DNA of 64,000 bases, from the NCBI GenBank assembly GCA_903928895.1, contig CAIYSR010000152.1:26220-90219 (forward strand), given 5' to 3'. Below, in pieces: positions 1 to 8,637 of the stretch (position 1 is its first letter; each line of letters begins with the position of its first letter). The notes beneath the pieces were generated by a model. The model made no database searches. It saw nothing but the letters and a program-made list of their open reading frames with translations, and was not told the DNA's origin. This DNA is from an uncultured Rhodospirillales bacterium (GTDB lineage: Bacteria > Pseudomonadota > Alphaproteobacteria > Acetobacterales > Acetobacteraceae). Made by a program: the position numbers and the translations under genes.

Positions 1-302
1 CCGATCCCCTCGCGGGCCGCGGCGGCCACGGATAGTTCGCGGCCGAGGCGGGCGACCGAGGCCTGCAACTCGGCGGTGCGCCCTTTTTCGAGCGAGAGCA
101 TGTCGGAGAGTTCCGCCATCTGCCGGTTGAGCCGGTCGAGCGCCTTGTCCCGCCCGGTCAGCGCCACCGAGAGGAAGGCCTGGGCGAGGACGAAGACCAG
201 AAGCACGAAGATGATCACCATCAGCAGCGTCGACAGCGCGTCGACATAGCCGGGCCAGGCGTTCAGCCCCTCGCTGCCCTGGCCGCGCCGGCGCAGCGCC
301 AC
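1..302 (-). CDS. MotB/OmpA-like inner-membrane protein, N-terminal part only (cut by window edge)
   Basis: About the first 100 residues are visible; the rest lies beyond the left edge. The best start is a GTG 25 bases after the stop of the MotA-like gene, with a GGAG ten bases upstream. Residues about 14-43 form one hydrophobic helix introduced by NAWPGYVDALSTLLMVIIF; Asp21 sits where MotB and ExbD/TolR carry their proton-path aspartate. A heptad-like coiled coil follows (residues 50-100). Families of this shape end in an OmpA peptidoglycan-binding domain, which would be off the window. It is probably the stator-like partner of the upstream MotA/TolQ-type protein. Family assignment is solid; flagellar versus other use cannot be told. 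Confidence 0.7.
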   Translation of the reverse strand, partial: MALRRRGQGSEGLNAWPGYVDALSTLLMVIIFVLLVFVLAQAFLSVALTGRDKALDRLNRQMAELSDMLSLEKGRTAELQASVARLGRELSVAAAAREGI

Positions 303-327
303 GCTCAGGGCGCTCCGGCGGGCGGGA

Positions 328-1482
328 TCATCGCGGCTGGTCCTCGGCGAGGGCGGCGATGGTGCGGGTCAGGACCTTGATTTCGCTCCGCACCTCGGCG
401 GTGGACTGGATGCGGCCCTGCTCGGACTCGGTGAGGATGCGTTGCAGGGTGATCTCAATGTTGCGCAGATGGGCACGGGCGACGTCATCGCCGTCGCGCG
501 CTTCGGCGAGGCGGTTCAGCGCCGGGCCCATCGCCTGCTGGGTCTCGGCCAGCCGCAGCATGAGCTGCTGGTTGGCGCGCATGGTGTCGGCGAGTTGGCC
601 GAGGCGTTCGGACAATGCGACGATGGCCTGCCCGGTGTCGCGGCGGTCGTCGTCGCCGCGGACGAGGGTGCGTTGCAGCGATTCCATGTTCTCGGCGGTC
701 TGTTCGAGCAGGGCCTGGACATAGACCGGGATCGAGCCGCCGCCCTCGGCATCGTTGCCGAGCACGCCGGACGAGAGCCGGGTTAGGCCGGCCAGCCACT
801 CCTCGAGTTCGTTGAAGAAGCGGTTCTGCGCCTGCCCCGCCGTGAGATCGAGAAACCCCAGGACCAGGGCGCCGGCGAGGCCGAGCATGGAGCAGGAGAA
901 GGCGGTGGCCATGCCTTTGAGCGGCTGCGCGAGGCCGGATTTGAGTTGTTCGAACAGGGCGTTGATGTCGCCGGAGCCGACCGACATGCCGGTGATGACA
1001 TCGCCGACCGAGCGCACCGTCAGCAGCAGGCCCCAGAACGTGCCGAGCAGGCCGAGGAAAATCAGCAGCCCGGTGGTGTAGCGGGAGAGCTCGCGGCTTT
1101 CGTCGAGGCGGCTGGCGATGGTGTCGAGCAGCGCCCGCGTCGCCGGGGCGGAGAGGGTGAAGCGCTCATGCCCGTCCCTGGTCTTGCCGGCGCGCGAGGC
1201 CAGCATGCTCGCCATCGGCGCGAGCAGCCGCGGCGCCGGCACGCCGGCGATGCGCTGGCGCGCCTGCTGGAAGGTTTCGAGCCAGGTGACCTCGCGGGTC
1301 AGCCGCGTCACCTGGCGGATGTTCCAAGAAATGCCGAGTGCCAGCACCGCCACGATCAGCCCGTTGAGCAGCGGATTGGCGTTGAAGGCGACGATCAGGG
1401 CATCATTGAGCAGAAATGCCAGCGCCCCCACGGCGAGCAGGAAGGCGAGCATGCGGTAGAGATATTGGGTCGGCCGGGTCAT
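328..1482 (-). CDS. MotA/TolQ/ExbB-type proton channel family protein
   Basis: A 384-residue membrane protein. Two hydrophobic helices lie near the N-terminus (about residues 10-30 and 36-52) and two more at about 137-156 (containing FLGLLGTFWGLLLTV) and 190-213. The FLGLLGTFWGL stretch is the typical MotA/TolQ/ExbB third-helix signature. A long soluble, partly coiled-coil C-terminus (230-384) distinguishes it from classical MotA and TolQ. Its start overlaps the stop of the OmpA-like gene by 4 bases (ATGA), and a MotB-like gene follows, so the three are probably co-translated and form one energised envelope complex. A separate, canonical tolQ exists at 15.1 kb, so this is not the Tol motor. 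The substrate or driven machine is unknown. Confidence 0.75.
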   Translation of the reverse strand: MTRPTQYLYRMLAFLLAVGALAFLLNDALIVAFNANPLLNGLIVAVLALGISWNIRQVTRLTREVTWLETFQQARQRIAGVPAPRLLAPMASMLASRAGKTRDGHERFTLSAPATRALLDTIASRLDESRELSRYTTGLLIFLGLLGTFWGLLLTVRSVGDVITGMSVGSGDINALFEQLKSGLAQPLKGMATAFSCSMLGLAGALVLGFLDLTAGQAQNRFFNELEEWLAGLTRLSSGVLGNDAEGGGSIPVYVQALLEQTAENMESLQRTLVRGDDDRRDTGQAIVALSERLGQLADTMRANQQLMLRLAETQQAMGPALNRLAEARDGDDVARAHLRNIEITLQRILTESEQGRIQSTAEVRSEIKVLTRTIAALAEDQPR

Positions 1483-2261
1483 GGCGCGGGCCTCGCCGAA
1501 GGCGTGGTGCCGAGGGCGATGTCGGCGCGGTCGGGCACGGCAGTGCCGATCGCCTCGGCGTTGTTTCCGAGCGCACGGACATAGATGCGGGTCGAGGCGA
1601 CGCCTTCGTTGATCAGCAATGCGCGGATCGCCAACCCGCGCGCCAGCGCCAAGCGACGCGGCGCCGACTGGTCATCGCCACTGGCGCCGGCCAGCCCGAT
1701 CACATTGAACGTCGTCGTCTTGCCACCGCCGCGCGCCAGGGTTCGCACCGCATCGGCGGTGGCAGGCGTCATGTCGGAGCGGCCGACGCCGAACGTGACG
1801 CGCAGGCCGCCGGGAAGGGCGCCGCTGGCGCCCGGTGCGTCGGCGCTGATCGCGACGGTTCCGGGCGGGGCGGCGGGGCGCGTGGCGACCGCGATCGGCG
1901 CTGGCAGCACCGGCGGCGGCGGGGGGGCGGGCGGGACATTCGGCAACTCAGTCGGCGTATCGCCCGCGCTTGCAACGGGCGTTGCGGCGATGGGACGCAC
2001 TGCGGTGATCGAGGCGGCTGGCGGTGGCGCCTGCGGCACATCGGGCATGGCGGGTGCGTTCGCCGGTGGCGCGGGCTTGACCGGCGCCGGCCGCGCTGTT
2101 GTCGCGCGTGGCGCGGAAGCCGCAGCGGGCGCGGCCGGGCGCGGCGCCGGCTTGGCCGGATCGAGCGCGGCTGGATTGACCGTCACCTGCGCGTCGGCCG
2201 GCGCGGCGAGGGGCAGGCCGGACAGCCCCAGCAGGGACAGCGTGAGGGAGGTTTTTTTCAT
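1479..2261 (-). CDS. Secreted proline/alanine-rich protein with C-terminal OmpA-like domain
   Basis: The 260-residue product begins with a signal peptide (MKKTSLTLSLLG... ending near PADAQ, residue 25). A low-complexity Pro/Ala region (about 30-145) should span the periplasm. The last 110 residues have the OmpA-C fold pattern, including a stretch with ARGLAIRALLINEGVAS and a following YVRALG strand. It is the first gene of a three-gene unit with the MotA-like and MotB-like genes and overlaps the next start by 4 bases. I infer that it binds peptidoglycan or extends the complex towards the outer membrane. I know no experimentally studied homologue. Start choice is supported by the signal peptide. 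Confidence 0.7.
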   Translation of the reverse strand: MKKTSLTLSLLGLSGLPLAAPADAQVTVNPAALDPAKPAPRPAAPAAASAPRATTARPAPVKPAPPANAPAMPDVPQAPPPAASITAVRPIAATPVASAGDTPTELPNVPPAPPPPPVLPAPIAVATRPAAPPGTVAISADAPGASGALPGGLRVTFGVGRSDMTPATADAVRTLARGGGKTTTFNVIGLAGASGDDQSAPRRLALARGLAIRALLINEGVASTRIYVRALGNNAEAIGTAVPDRADIALGTTPSARPAP

Positions 2262-2377
2262 GCGCCCTCCACCCTAGCCGAGCGCGGCCCGGGGCTCAAT
2301 GAACCCCGGATTAATTCCGGGGCAATCGCCCGACGGCGGATTGGCTTTGTGGAGGGGCGGGGGCAGATCCTGCGCCG

Positions 2378-3208
2378 TCAGCGCGTCGCCGCCGCCACGC
2401 CGTCGGCCACCACTTCGAGCAGATGCGGGTGGAGGTGCGGGTTGGCGGCGATGACGTCGCCGGTTTCCTGTGGGTCGCCGCCGGCGACATCGGCAATGAA
2501 GCCGCCGGCCTCGCGCACCATCAGCAGCCCGGCGGCGACGTCCCACGGCTTGACGCCGAGTTCCCAGTAGCCGTCGAACCGCCCGGCCGCGACCCAGGCG
2601 AGATCGAGGGCGGCGGCGCCGAAACGGCGGATGCCGGCGACCTGCGGCATCAGGGTGGCAAGCGTGCGGGCGAAGGCGAGGCGGTTGCGTGGCGTGACGG
2701 CGGCGAAGGGAATGCCGGTGGCGAACACCGCCTCCTTCAGGTCGCGCCGGCCGGAGACGCGCAGGCGGCGCTCGTTGAGGAAGGCGCCGATGCCCTTCTC
2801 GGACCAGAACATCTCGTCGTTGGTCGGCGAATAGATCATGCCGGCCATCATCTCGCTGGTGCCGTCGTCCTTGCGGCGTTCCAGGCCGATGGAGATCGCC
2901 CAGTGCGGGATGCCGTGGAGGAAGTTGGTGGTGCCGTCGAGCGGGTCCACCACCCAGCGCCAGGTCCAGTTCTCCGCGCCCGAGGCGCCGCTCTCCTCCA
3001 TCAGGAAGGCGTAGCCGGGCCGCGCCTTGGCGAGGTCGTCGCGCAGGCTCTGTTCGGCGCGCAGATCGGCCTGGCTGACGAAGTCGCCGGGGCCTTTCAC
3101 CGAGACCTGAAGCTGTTCGACCTCGGCGAAGTCGCGCAGCAGGCGCTTGGCCGCGCGCTGGGCCGCGTTCTGCATCACCGTCATATGGGCGGAGAGACGA
3201 AGGGCCAT
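2378..3208 (-). CDS. Inositol monophosphatase family protein (SuhB-like)
   Basis: This 276-residue protein has the lithium-sensitive phosphatase signatures. MEESG supplies the first metal glutamates, WVVDPLDGTTNFLHGIPH the metal-binding Asp-Pro-Leu-Asp-Gly-Thr loop, and ELGVKPWDVAAG the C-terminal metal aspartate. Members hydrolyse myo-inositol-1-phosphate or related sugar phosphates, or act as SuhB in rRNA maturation; the sequence alone does not decide which. I chose the ATG at 3208, four bases after the efp stop, because upstream in-frame sequence is the complement of efp and lacks family similarity. The short gap implies co-transcription with efp. Confidence 0.9.
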   Translation of the reverse strand: MALRLSAHMTVMQNAAQRAAKRLLRDFAEVEQLQVSVKGPGDFVSQADLRAEQSLRDDLAKARPGYAFLMEESGASGAENWTWRWVVDPLDGTTNFLHGIPHWAISIGLERRKDDGTSEMMAGMIYSPTNDEMFWSEKGIGAFLNERRLRVSGRRDLKEAVFATGIPFAAVTPRNRLAFARTLATLMPQVAGIRRFGAAALDLAWVAAGRFDGYWELGVKPWDVAAGLLMVREAGGFIADVAGGDPQETGDVIAANPHLHPHLLEVVADGVAAATR

Positions 3209-3212
3209 CGTG

Positions 3213-3779
3213 CTAGCCTTTGTAACGCTCCATGTAGCTGGCGTCCTCGATCTTGACGACGATCTTCTCGCCGGCCTCGACGAAGGGCGGCACCATGGTC
3301 TTGACGCCGTTGGACAGGAGGGCAGGCTTGTACGAGCTGGTCGCGGTCTGGCCCTTGACCACCGGATCGGCCTCGACGACTTCGAGCACGGCCGAGACCG
3401 GCAAATGGATGGCAACCACATCGCCTTCGACCAGATCGGCCTCGACGGTCATGTTGTCCTGCAGGAAGGGCGCCTGCTCGCCGAGGATGCCGACCGGGAC
3501 CATTGTCTGCTCGAAGGTCTCGGGATCCATCAGCACCAGGTTTTCGCCGTCGGTGTAGGAGTAGGTGAACTCGCGGTTGTCCGTCATCAGCCGCTCGACG
3601 GTGTCGGCGGTGCGCCAGCGCTCGTTGGTCTTGTTGCCGGTCTTGAGGTCGCGCATTTCGACCTGGATGAACGCGCCGCCCTTGCCGGGAGTGATGATCT
3701 GCTGCTTCAGCACCGTCCAGCGACGGCCTTCATGTTCGATCACCTGGCCGGCACGGATGAGGTTGGCCTGCTGCTTCAT
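3213..3779 (-). CDS. efp: Translation elongation factor P
   Basis: A 188-residue protein of the exact usual EF-P length. The N-terminal KOW-like domain (1-65) carries TPGKGGAF; Lys33 in this loop is the residue that reaches the peptidyl-transferase centre and is modified in many bacteria. Two OB domains follow (about 66-188), including the C-terminal SNGVKTMVPPFVEAGEKI. EF-P relieves ribosome stalling at polyproline, and this window encodes strongly proline-rich proteins such as TolA. The gene lies between epmB (63 bases upstream, same strand) and the phosphatase gene (four bases downstream). With epmA and epmB adjacent, Lys33 is predicted to be beta-lysylated. Confidence 0.98.
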   Translation of the reverse strand: MKQQANLIRAGQVIEHEGRRWTVLKQQIITPGKGGAFIQVEMRDLKTGNKTNERWRTADTVERLMTDNREFTYSYTDGENLVLMDPETFEQTMVPVGILGEQAPFLQDNMTVEADLVEGDVVAIHLPVSAVLEVVEADPVVKGQTATSSYKPALLSNGVKTMVPPFVEAGEKIVVKIEDASYMERYKG

Positions 3780-3842
3780 CGGGAACTCTCGGACTATTTC
3801 AAGGAACGGGGCGATTGGCGAAGTCGGGACTGGGCGCGGCTT

Positions 3843-4889
3843 CTAGACGGAACCGCCGGGCGCGGCAAGGCGGTGGCGCGCATTCCAGGGGTCGCGCACG
3901 GTGCCGTCGCCTTCGAGATAGGCCGGACCGATCGGCACCTTGCCGTGCCCGCCTGGAATGTCGAGCACATAGGTCGGCCAGGCGAGGCCGCTGACGCGCC
4001 CGCGCAGCGCCTTCAGCAGGCGTTGGCCCTCCGCGATGGGAACGTGGAAGCGCGCGGTGCCGGGGGCGGGGTCGAGCTGGTGCAGGTAATAGGGCTTCAC
4101 GCGCGCGGCGAGCATGGCGCGGAAAAGGGCCTCAAGCGCGTCGGCGTTGTCGTTGATGCCGCGCAGCAGCACGGACTGGCCGAGCAGCGGCACCCCGGCG
4201 GCCTGGATGCGGCGCAACGCGGCACGACCGGCCGGGGTGAACTCGCTTGCGTGGTTGGCATGCTGGACCAGCCACAGCGGGGTCTCTATGGCCAAGGTCG
4301 CGAGCAACTCGTCGGTGATGCGGACGGGATCGACCAGTGGCACGCGCGAATGGATGCGGATGATCTCGACATGGGGCATCGCATCGAGGGCGCGCAGGAT
4401 GGTGCCGAGGCGCCGCGGCGAGAGCATGAGCGGATCGCCGCCGGTGAGGATGACTTCACGGATGGCGGGGCGGGCCCGCAGCCAGTCGAGCGCCACCGCC
4501 AGTTCGGCCGCGCCGAGCACGCCGCCATCGGGGCCGACATGTTCGCGGCGAAAGCAGAAGCGGCAATAGACCGGGCAGACCAGCAGCGGCTTGAGCAGCG
4601 CGCGATCGGGGTAGCGATGGACGATGCCGGCAACCGGGGAGAGTGCGTCGTCGCCGATCGGGTCGGCCTGCTCATGGGCGGCGGTGTCCAGTTCCGCCGC
4701 GTCGGGGACGAATTGCAGGGCGATGGGGTCGCCGGGGCCTTCGATCAGGGCGTGCATGGCGGGCGTGATGGCGATCGCGTAGCGCGCCTCGACGGCGGCG
4801 AGCGCCGGCGCGGCGGCGGCCGGGACCAGACCGGCGGCAATGAGGCCGGTGGTGTCGCGCACAGTTCGATTGGGGGTGCCATCCTGCAT
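3843..4889 (-). CDS. epmB: EF-P beta-lysylation protein EpmB (lysine 2,3-aminomutase-like radical SAM)
   Basis: The 348-residue product is a lysine 2,3-aminomutase family radical SAM enzyme. CPVYCRFCFRRE gives Cys105, Cys109 and Cys112 of the 4Fe-4S cluster, and VILTGGDPLMLS is the SAM-binding GGDPL motif. The family PLP lysine is expected in the C-terminal third. It is shorter than catabolic KamA enzymes (about 400 or more), as expected for EpmB, which isomerises alpha-lysine to (R)-beta-lysine for EpmA. It lies directly upstream of efp and is divergent from epmA, 27 bases away. The start at 4889 leaves a minimal divergent promoter region. The role rests on context plus family. Confidence 0.93.
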   Translation of the reverse strand: MQDGTPNRTVRDTTGLIAAGLVPAAAAPALAAVEARYAIAITPAMHALIEGPGDPIALQFVPDAAELDTAAHEQADPIGDDALSPVAGIVHRYPDRALLKPLLVCPVYCRFCFRREHVGPDGGVLGAAELAVALDWLRARPAIREVILTGGDPLMLSPRRLGTILRALDAMPHVEIIRIHSRVPLVDPVRITDELLATLAIETPLWLVQHANHASEFTPAGRAALRRIQAAGVPLLGQSVLLRGINDNADALEALFRAMLAARVKPYYLHQLDPAPGTARFHVPIAEGQRLLKALRGRVSGLAWPTYVLDIPGGHGKVPIGPAYLEGDGTVRDPWNARHRLAAPGGSV

Positions 4890-4916
4890 CGGCGGGCGTG
4901 TAGTCTGCCCGCCATC

Positions 4917-5918
4917 ATGTCGCAACCGCCCTGGACTCCGGACAGCCTTGCCGCCCGCCTGCCGTTCCTGCGCCGCCGCGGGCGGCTGACGAGCGCGGTG
5001 CGGGCGTTTTTCGTGGCGCGCGGCTACACCGAGGTCGAAACCCCGTACGCCGTGGCGGTGCCGGGCGAGGAGGTCCATCTCGGCACCTTTCGCACCGAAC
5101 GTGTCTCGCCGCACGGGGAGCGACAGGCGCTGTTTCTCCATACCAGTCCGGAATTCGCGATGAAGCGGCTGCTGGTGGCCGGCGCCGGGCCGATTTTCCA
5201 GTTCGCCCGGGTGTGGCGCAACGGCGAGGGCAGCGATCTGCATGCGCCCGAGTTCACCATGCTGGAATGGTACCGGCCCGGGGCGGACATGGCCTCGCTG
5301 ATCGCCGAGACCCAGGCCCTGCTGCGCGCGGTGCTGCCGCCGGTGGTGACCTGCCGGGGCATCACCACGGACCTCGCCGAGGCGGAATGCCTGACCATGG
5401 CGGAGGCCTTCCGCCGCGATGTCGGCGCCGATCTGCTCGGCACCGCGGATGATGCGCCGGCGCTGGCGGCGCAGGCCGGAGTACGGCTGCGTGACGGCGA
5501 GGACTGGGAGGACCTGTTCTTCCGCCTCCTGCTGGATCGGGTGGAGCCGCGGATCGGGCAGGCGCGACCGACCTTCCTGACCCATTGGCCGGCGGCCCAG
5601 GCGGCGCTGGCGCGGCGCGATCCGGCCGATCCGCGGGTGGCCGAGCGGTTCGAGCTGTTTGTCTGCGGGATGGAGCTTGCCAATGCCTTCGTCGAACTCA
5701 CCGATGCGGCCGAGCAGCGCGCGCGCTTCGAAGTCGATCGGGCGCGGCGGGCGGCGCTGTACGGAGAGGCGGGCTGGCCGCTGGACGAGGATTTCCTGGC
5801 CGCCCTAGCGCATGGCATGCCGCCGGCGGCCGGCATCGCGCTCGGCTTCGACCGGCTGGCGATGATCGCGTCGGGCGCACAGCGAATTGATCAGGTGCTG
5901 TGGCTGCCCACCGGCTGA
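4917..5918 (+). CDS. epmA: EF-P--lysine ligase EpmA (LysRS paralogue, GenX/PoxA/YjeA)
   Basis: This 333-residue protein contains only the class II aminoacyl-tRNA synthetase catalytic core. Motif 2 lies around FQFARVWRNGEGSDLHAPEFT, followed by MLEWYRPG, and motif 3 is GIALGFDRLAMI near the C-terminus. There is no N-terminal OB anticodon-binding domain, which separates EpmA from true LysRS (about 500 residues). EpmA activates beta-lysine and attaches it to the EF-P loop lysine. It is divergent from epmB-efp, giving a compact three-gene modification module. The ATG at 4917 begins MSQPPWTPDSLAARLPFLR, the normal EpmA N-terminus. Confidence 0.95.
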   Translation: MSQPPWTPDSLAARLPFLRRRGRLTSAVRAFFVARGYTEVETPYAVAVPGEEVHLGTFRTERVSPHGERQALFLHTSPEFAMKRLLVAGAGPIFQFARVWRNGEGSDLHAPEFTMLEWYRPGADMASLIAETQALLRAVLPPVVTCRGITTDLAEAECLTMAEAFRRDVGADLLGTADDAPALAAQAGVRLRDGEDWEDLFFRLLLDRVEPRIGQARPTFLTHWPAAQAALARRDPADPRVAERFELFVCGMELANAFVELTDAAEQRARFEVDRARRAALYGEAGWPLDEDFLAALAHGMPPAAGIALGFDRLAMIASGAQRIDQVLWLPTG

Positions 5919-5950
5919 GAACGACTATATTCGTGCCAGGGAGACCCGCC

Positions 5951-6310
5951 ATGCGTGCCGCGACCGCTCTGCTGCTGACCCTGCTGCTCACCGCCTGCGC
6001 CAGTGACGTGCTGCAACAGCGCGAAGCGGAGGCTGCCCAGTTCATCGGCCAGTCCGAGGAGGAGCTGGTGCGCCTGGCCGGCGTGCCCACGCGCGCCACC
6101 GATGTCGGCGCGCGCCGCTTCCTCGCCTACGAGGATCGCCAAACCCGGTATCTGCGCCCGATCCCCTCGTTCACGCGCAGGTGGTCGCGGTTCGGCACGA
6201 GCATCGAGGTGCGGCCGGAGGAGATGGTGATCGAGGTCTGCGAGACGACGTTCGAATTGGCGGCCGGCAAGGTGGTGGCCTACCGGCTGCACGGCAACGG
6301 CTGCGGTTGA
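5951..6310 (+). CDS. Small lipoprotein of unknown function
   Basis: A 119-residue product with a clear lipoprotein signal: MRAATALLLTLLLTAC, lipobox LTAC with Cys16. The mature part has no recognisable domain but reads as a folded protein, with aromatic and charged residues such as FLAYEDRQTRYLRP and paired cysteines (VCETTFE and NGCG) that could form a disulfide. It follows epmA by 32 bases on the same strand and is convergent with thiE. The start at 5951 is chosen because the lipobox must follow it closely. A longer version beginning at 5900 would bury the signal peptide. Conserved-hypothetical class; no function proposed. Confidence 0.75.
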   Translation: MRAATALLLTLLLTACASDVLQQREAEAAQFIGQSEEELVRLAGVPTRATDVGARRFLAYEDRQTRYLRPIPSFTRRWSRFGTSIEVRPEEMVIEVCETTFELAAGKVVAYRLHGNGCG

Positions 6311-6313
6311 AAC

Positions 6314-6988
6314 TCAGGCGGCGTCGATCGCCGCGTTCATCGCCCTGATGCCGGCGGCGGGACCGTCGGGATGATGCCACACTGCGCCCACCACCGCGAG
6401 GAAATCGGCGCCGGCCTGCACCAGCGGCGCGCAGTTCGCCGCGGTGATTCCACCGATGGCGACCACTGGGATTTCCATCACTTCCGCCCACCAGCGCAGG
6501 GTCTCGATATCGGCCTGCGCCGTCGCGTCCTTGGTGGTGGTTGGGAAAAAGGCGCCGAATGCCACGTAATCCGCCCCGGCCTCGGCGGCTTCGATGGCAA
6601 GATGGCGGCTGTTGTGGCAGGTCACGCCCATGGTGAGATCGCCGAGGATTTTCCGCGCCACCAGCGCCGGCGTGTCGCTCTGCCCGACATGGGCGCCATC
6701 GCAGCCATGGGCGACCGCGAGATCGGGCCGATCGTTCATCAGGAAGGACACACCGCGGGACTGGACCACCGGGCGCAGGGCGTCGATGGCGCGCTTGAGA
6801 GCTTCGTCATCGACATCCTTGAGCCGCAGCTGCACGGCTGCGACATCCCCGGCATCGAGTGCCGCTGCCATTGTGTCGGCGAAGGTCGCGATCTCGAGCG
6901 CGGGAGGGCTGATCAGGTAGACCCGACACCGCTCCCGCTCCGGGATCGCCTTGGGCTCAGGCCGCTTGGGCTTGGCCTTTTTGCTCAC
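6314..6988 (-). CDS. thiE: Thiamine-phosphate synthase
   Basis: ThiE joins HMP-pyrophosphate and thiazole phosphate to make thiamine phosphate in the cytoplasm. The 224-residue TIM-barrel protein shows the family markers VQLRLKD (pyrophosphate contact), [22 protein letters not shown], a serine/threonine-rich FFPTTTKD loop, and [13 protein letters not shown] near the C-terminus. An extra Lys/Pro-rich N-terminal tail (about 20 residues) precedes the barrel. Its ATG overlaps the stop of the aldolase gene by 4 bases, so the two are co-translated. thiD lies far away at 26.8 kb on the other strand. No TPP riboswitch is apparent upstream. Confidence 0.93.
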   Translation of the reverse strand: MSKKAKPKRPEPKAIPERERCRVYLISPPALEIATFADTMAAALDAGDVAAVQLRLKDVDDEALKRAIDALRPVVQSRGVSFLMNDRPDLAVAHGCDGAHVGQSDTPALVARKILGDLTMGVTCHNSRHLAIEAAEAGADYVAFGAFFPTTTKDATAQADIETLRWWAEVMEIPVVAIGGITAANCAPLVQAGADFLAVVGAVWHHPDGPAAGIRAMNAAIDAA

Positions 6989-7905
6989 GCCTTGCCCTGA
7001 TAGATCTCGATGATCTTGGCGAGCATTGCCAGTGCCTCGGCCTTGGGGCGCTGGAAGGTGTTGCGCCCGATGATCGAACCATTGGCGCCGCCATCGCGCA
7101 GGCCGCGGATTTCCTCATACAGCCCGTCGAGCCCCTTGGCCTCGCCGCCCGAGAACACCACGATGCGCTTGCCGGCAAAGGCGGTCTGCACGACATGCTC
7201 GACGCGCTTGGCCATGGTCGAGATGTCGATCTTCTGGGCCTCGTAGACCTTCTTCGCGGCATCGAGCGACAAATGCGCGGTCGGCGGCTTCACCTTGATG
7301 ATGTGGGCGCCCATGAGAGCGGCCATGTGCGCGGCATAGGCGCAGATGTCGACCGCGGTTTCGCCGGCCTTGTCGATGCCGGGGCCGCGCGGGTAGGACC
7401 AGCAGACCACGGCGAGGCCGGCCTGCTTGGCCTCCTCGGCGAGCTCGCGCAGCTCTTCCATCTGGTCGAAGGCGTATTCGCTGCCGGGATAGATGGTGAA
7501 GCCGATGGCCGCACAGCCCAGGCGCAACGCATCGTTGACGCTCGCGGTCACCGCCTGGTCCTTGGTGGTCGCCAGGCTGTTGGACGAGTTCATCTTGAGG
7601 ATGGTCGGGATCGCGCCGGCGTAGCTGTCGGCACCGGCCTCGATCATGCCGAGCGGCGCGGCATAGGCGGACAGTCCGGCCTCGATGGCGAGCTGGAAGT
7701 GGTAATGCGGGTCATAGGCGGCGGGATTGGGCGCGAAGCTGCGCGCGGGGCCGTGCTCGAAGCCCTGGTCGACCGGCAGGATGACGAGCTTGCCGGTGCC
7801 GCCGAGCTTGCCCTCCATCAGGATGCGGGCGAGGTTGCCCTTGGTGCCCGGATTGTCGCTCTCGTAGTGATCGAGAATCTTTTTGACACGTTGGGTGATG
7901 CGCAT
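6985..7905 (-). CDS. fbaB: Class I fructose-bisphosphate aldolase (DhnA/FbaB family)
   Basis: This 306-residue aldolase belongs to the archaeal/DhnA-type class I family. [19 protein letters not shown] is its hallmark N-terminal strand. HIIKVKPP carries the Schiff-base lysine region, and [10 protein letters not shown] and [12 protein letters not shown] form the phosphate-binding loops. It interconverts fructose 1,6-bisphosphate with dihydroxyacetone phosphate and glyceraldehyde 3-phosphate. thiE overlaps its 3' end by 4 bases; a short unknown gene lies 39 bases upstream on the same strand. Exact substrate preference among DhnA-type aldolases cannot be fixed from sequence, but central carbon metabolism is by far the likeliest role. 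Confidence 0.92.
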   Translation of the reverse strand: MRITQRVKKILDHYESDNPGTKGNLARILMEGKLGGTGKLVILPVDQGFEHGPARSFAPNPAAYDPHYHFQLAIEAGLSAYAAPLGMIEAGADSYAGAIPTILKMNSSNSLATTKDQAVTASVNDALRLGCAAIGFTIYPGSEYAFDQMEELRELAEEAKQAGLAVVCWSYPRGPGIDKAGETAVDICAYAAHMAALMGAHIIKVKPPTAHLSLDAAKKVYEAQKIDISTMAKRVEHVVQTAFAGKRIVVFSGGEAKGLDGLYEEIRGLRDGGANGSIIGRNTFQRPKAEALAMLAKIIEIYQGKA

Positions 7906-7944
7906 GGCTGTCCTCTTTCTCCGGGAAATGCGGTTGACCGGGTG

Positions 7945-8355
7945 TTAGCGCAGGCGAGGGTCAATGTCACGTTGCAGCCACGCGGCAAGGCGCCAGGCGC
8001 CGTCGGCCGCAGCCAGGTCAAGACATGCCGGGCGCTGTGGCAATACAATGGCACCGCACGTGGCCGCCGCGGCCGCGACCGCCGGAAATGCCGGTGATTC
8101 CCCGTCCAGCACCAGCGCCTTTAGCCCGAGCCGGAGCGCCGCCATGGCCGCCCCCGGGGCGTCGGCGCAATCCAGCAGATCGCGCCAGTTGCCCGGATAT
8201 TCCGCCCGCGCGGCGGCGATCAGCCCGCCCCACCAGCCGCAGCCCGCATACAGCGCCGCTCCCGGCGCCGAGACCAGAACCACCGCCATGCCCGGCCGCA
8301 ACGCCGTGCGGGCATGCTCCAATCCGTGGATCGTGACCGCGGGGGCTGAGAACAT
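7945..8355 (-). CDS. Conserved hypothetical protein (136 aa, Ala/Leu-rich)
   Basis: I do not recognise a named family. The protein is Ala-rich with alternating hydrophobic strands and helices (AVVLVSAPGAALYAGCGWWGGLIAAA; later LKALVLDGESPAFPAVAAAA), suggesting a small alpha/beta fold. It has several cysteines and tryptophans and no signal peptide or membrane helix long enough to be convincing. It lies 39 bases upstream of the aldolase gene in the same direction and is divergent from the small gene at 8418, so it probably starts the aldolase-thiE transcript. Coding is supported by codon bias matching its neighbours. It may assist aldolase expression or be unrelated. Confidence 0.55.
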   Translation of the reverse strand: MFSAPAVTIHGLEHARTALRPGMAVVLVSAPGAALYAGCGWWGGLIAAARAEYPGNWRDLLDCADAPGAAMAALRLGLKALVLDGESPAFPAVAAAAATCGAIVLPQRPACLDLAAADGAWRLAAWLQRDIDPRLR

Positions 8356-8417
8356 GCTTGACGTTCAAGCCCCTGCGCGGTTGAAACTCAAGTGACACGG
8401 CATGCGCCGGAGGAAAA

Positions 8418-8609
8418 ATGACCGCAACCCAGGATTCCGAGCCCGAGGATCCCGCCGAAGCCGTCGCGCGTCTGGAGCAGGCGCTCGACCGCATCGCCGC
8501 GCGTGCCGCTCAGCCGGCCCCTGCGCCCGCCCCGACGGCGGCGCTCGCCGAACGGCTGGACGGGGTGATCGCCAAATTGCGCGCCGGCCTCGGCCCCGAC
8601 GCCGCGTAA
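8418..8609 (+). CDS. Small conserved hypothetical protein upstream of zapA
   Basis: A 63-residue product, MTATQDSEPEDPAEAVARLEQ..., is predicted to form one long amphipathic helix (residues 12-30), a Pro/Ala linker (31-40) and a second helix (41-58), a coiled-coil-like layout. GGAGG lies seven bases upstream of the ATG. It ends 28 bases before zapA, and in alphaproteobacteria a short coiled-coil gene commonly precedes zapA (recalled, not checked). I infer a helper of cell-division protein ZapA or a partner in the Z-ring, but nothing in the sequence proves this. Confidence 0.6.
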   Translation: MTATQDSEPEDPAEAVARLEQALDRIAARAAQPAPAPAPTAALAERLDGVIAKLRAGLGPDAA

Positions 8610-8637
8610 CCGCCGAACCGGCAGAGGAGACACGCGC

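Noticed and set aside
3147..5918. A 923-codon plus-strand frame ending with epmA
   Set aside because: Only the part from 4917 is EpmA; the rest is the complement of efp and epmB. No fusion protein is implied.
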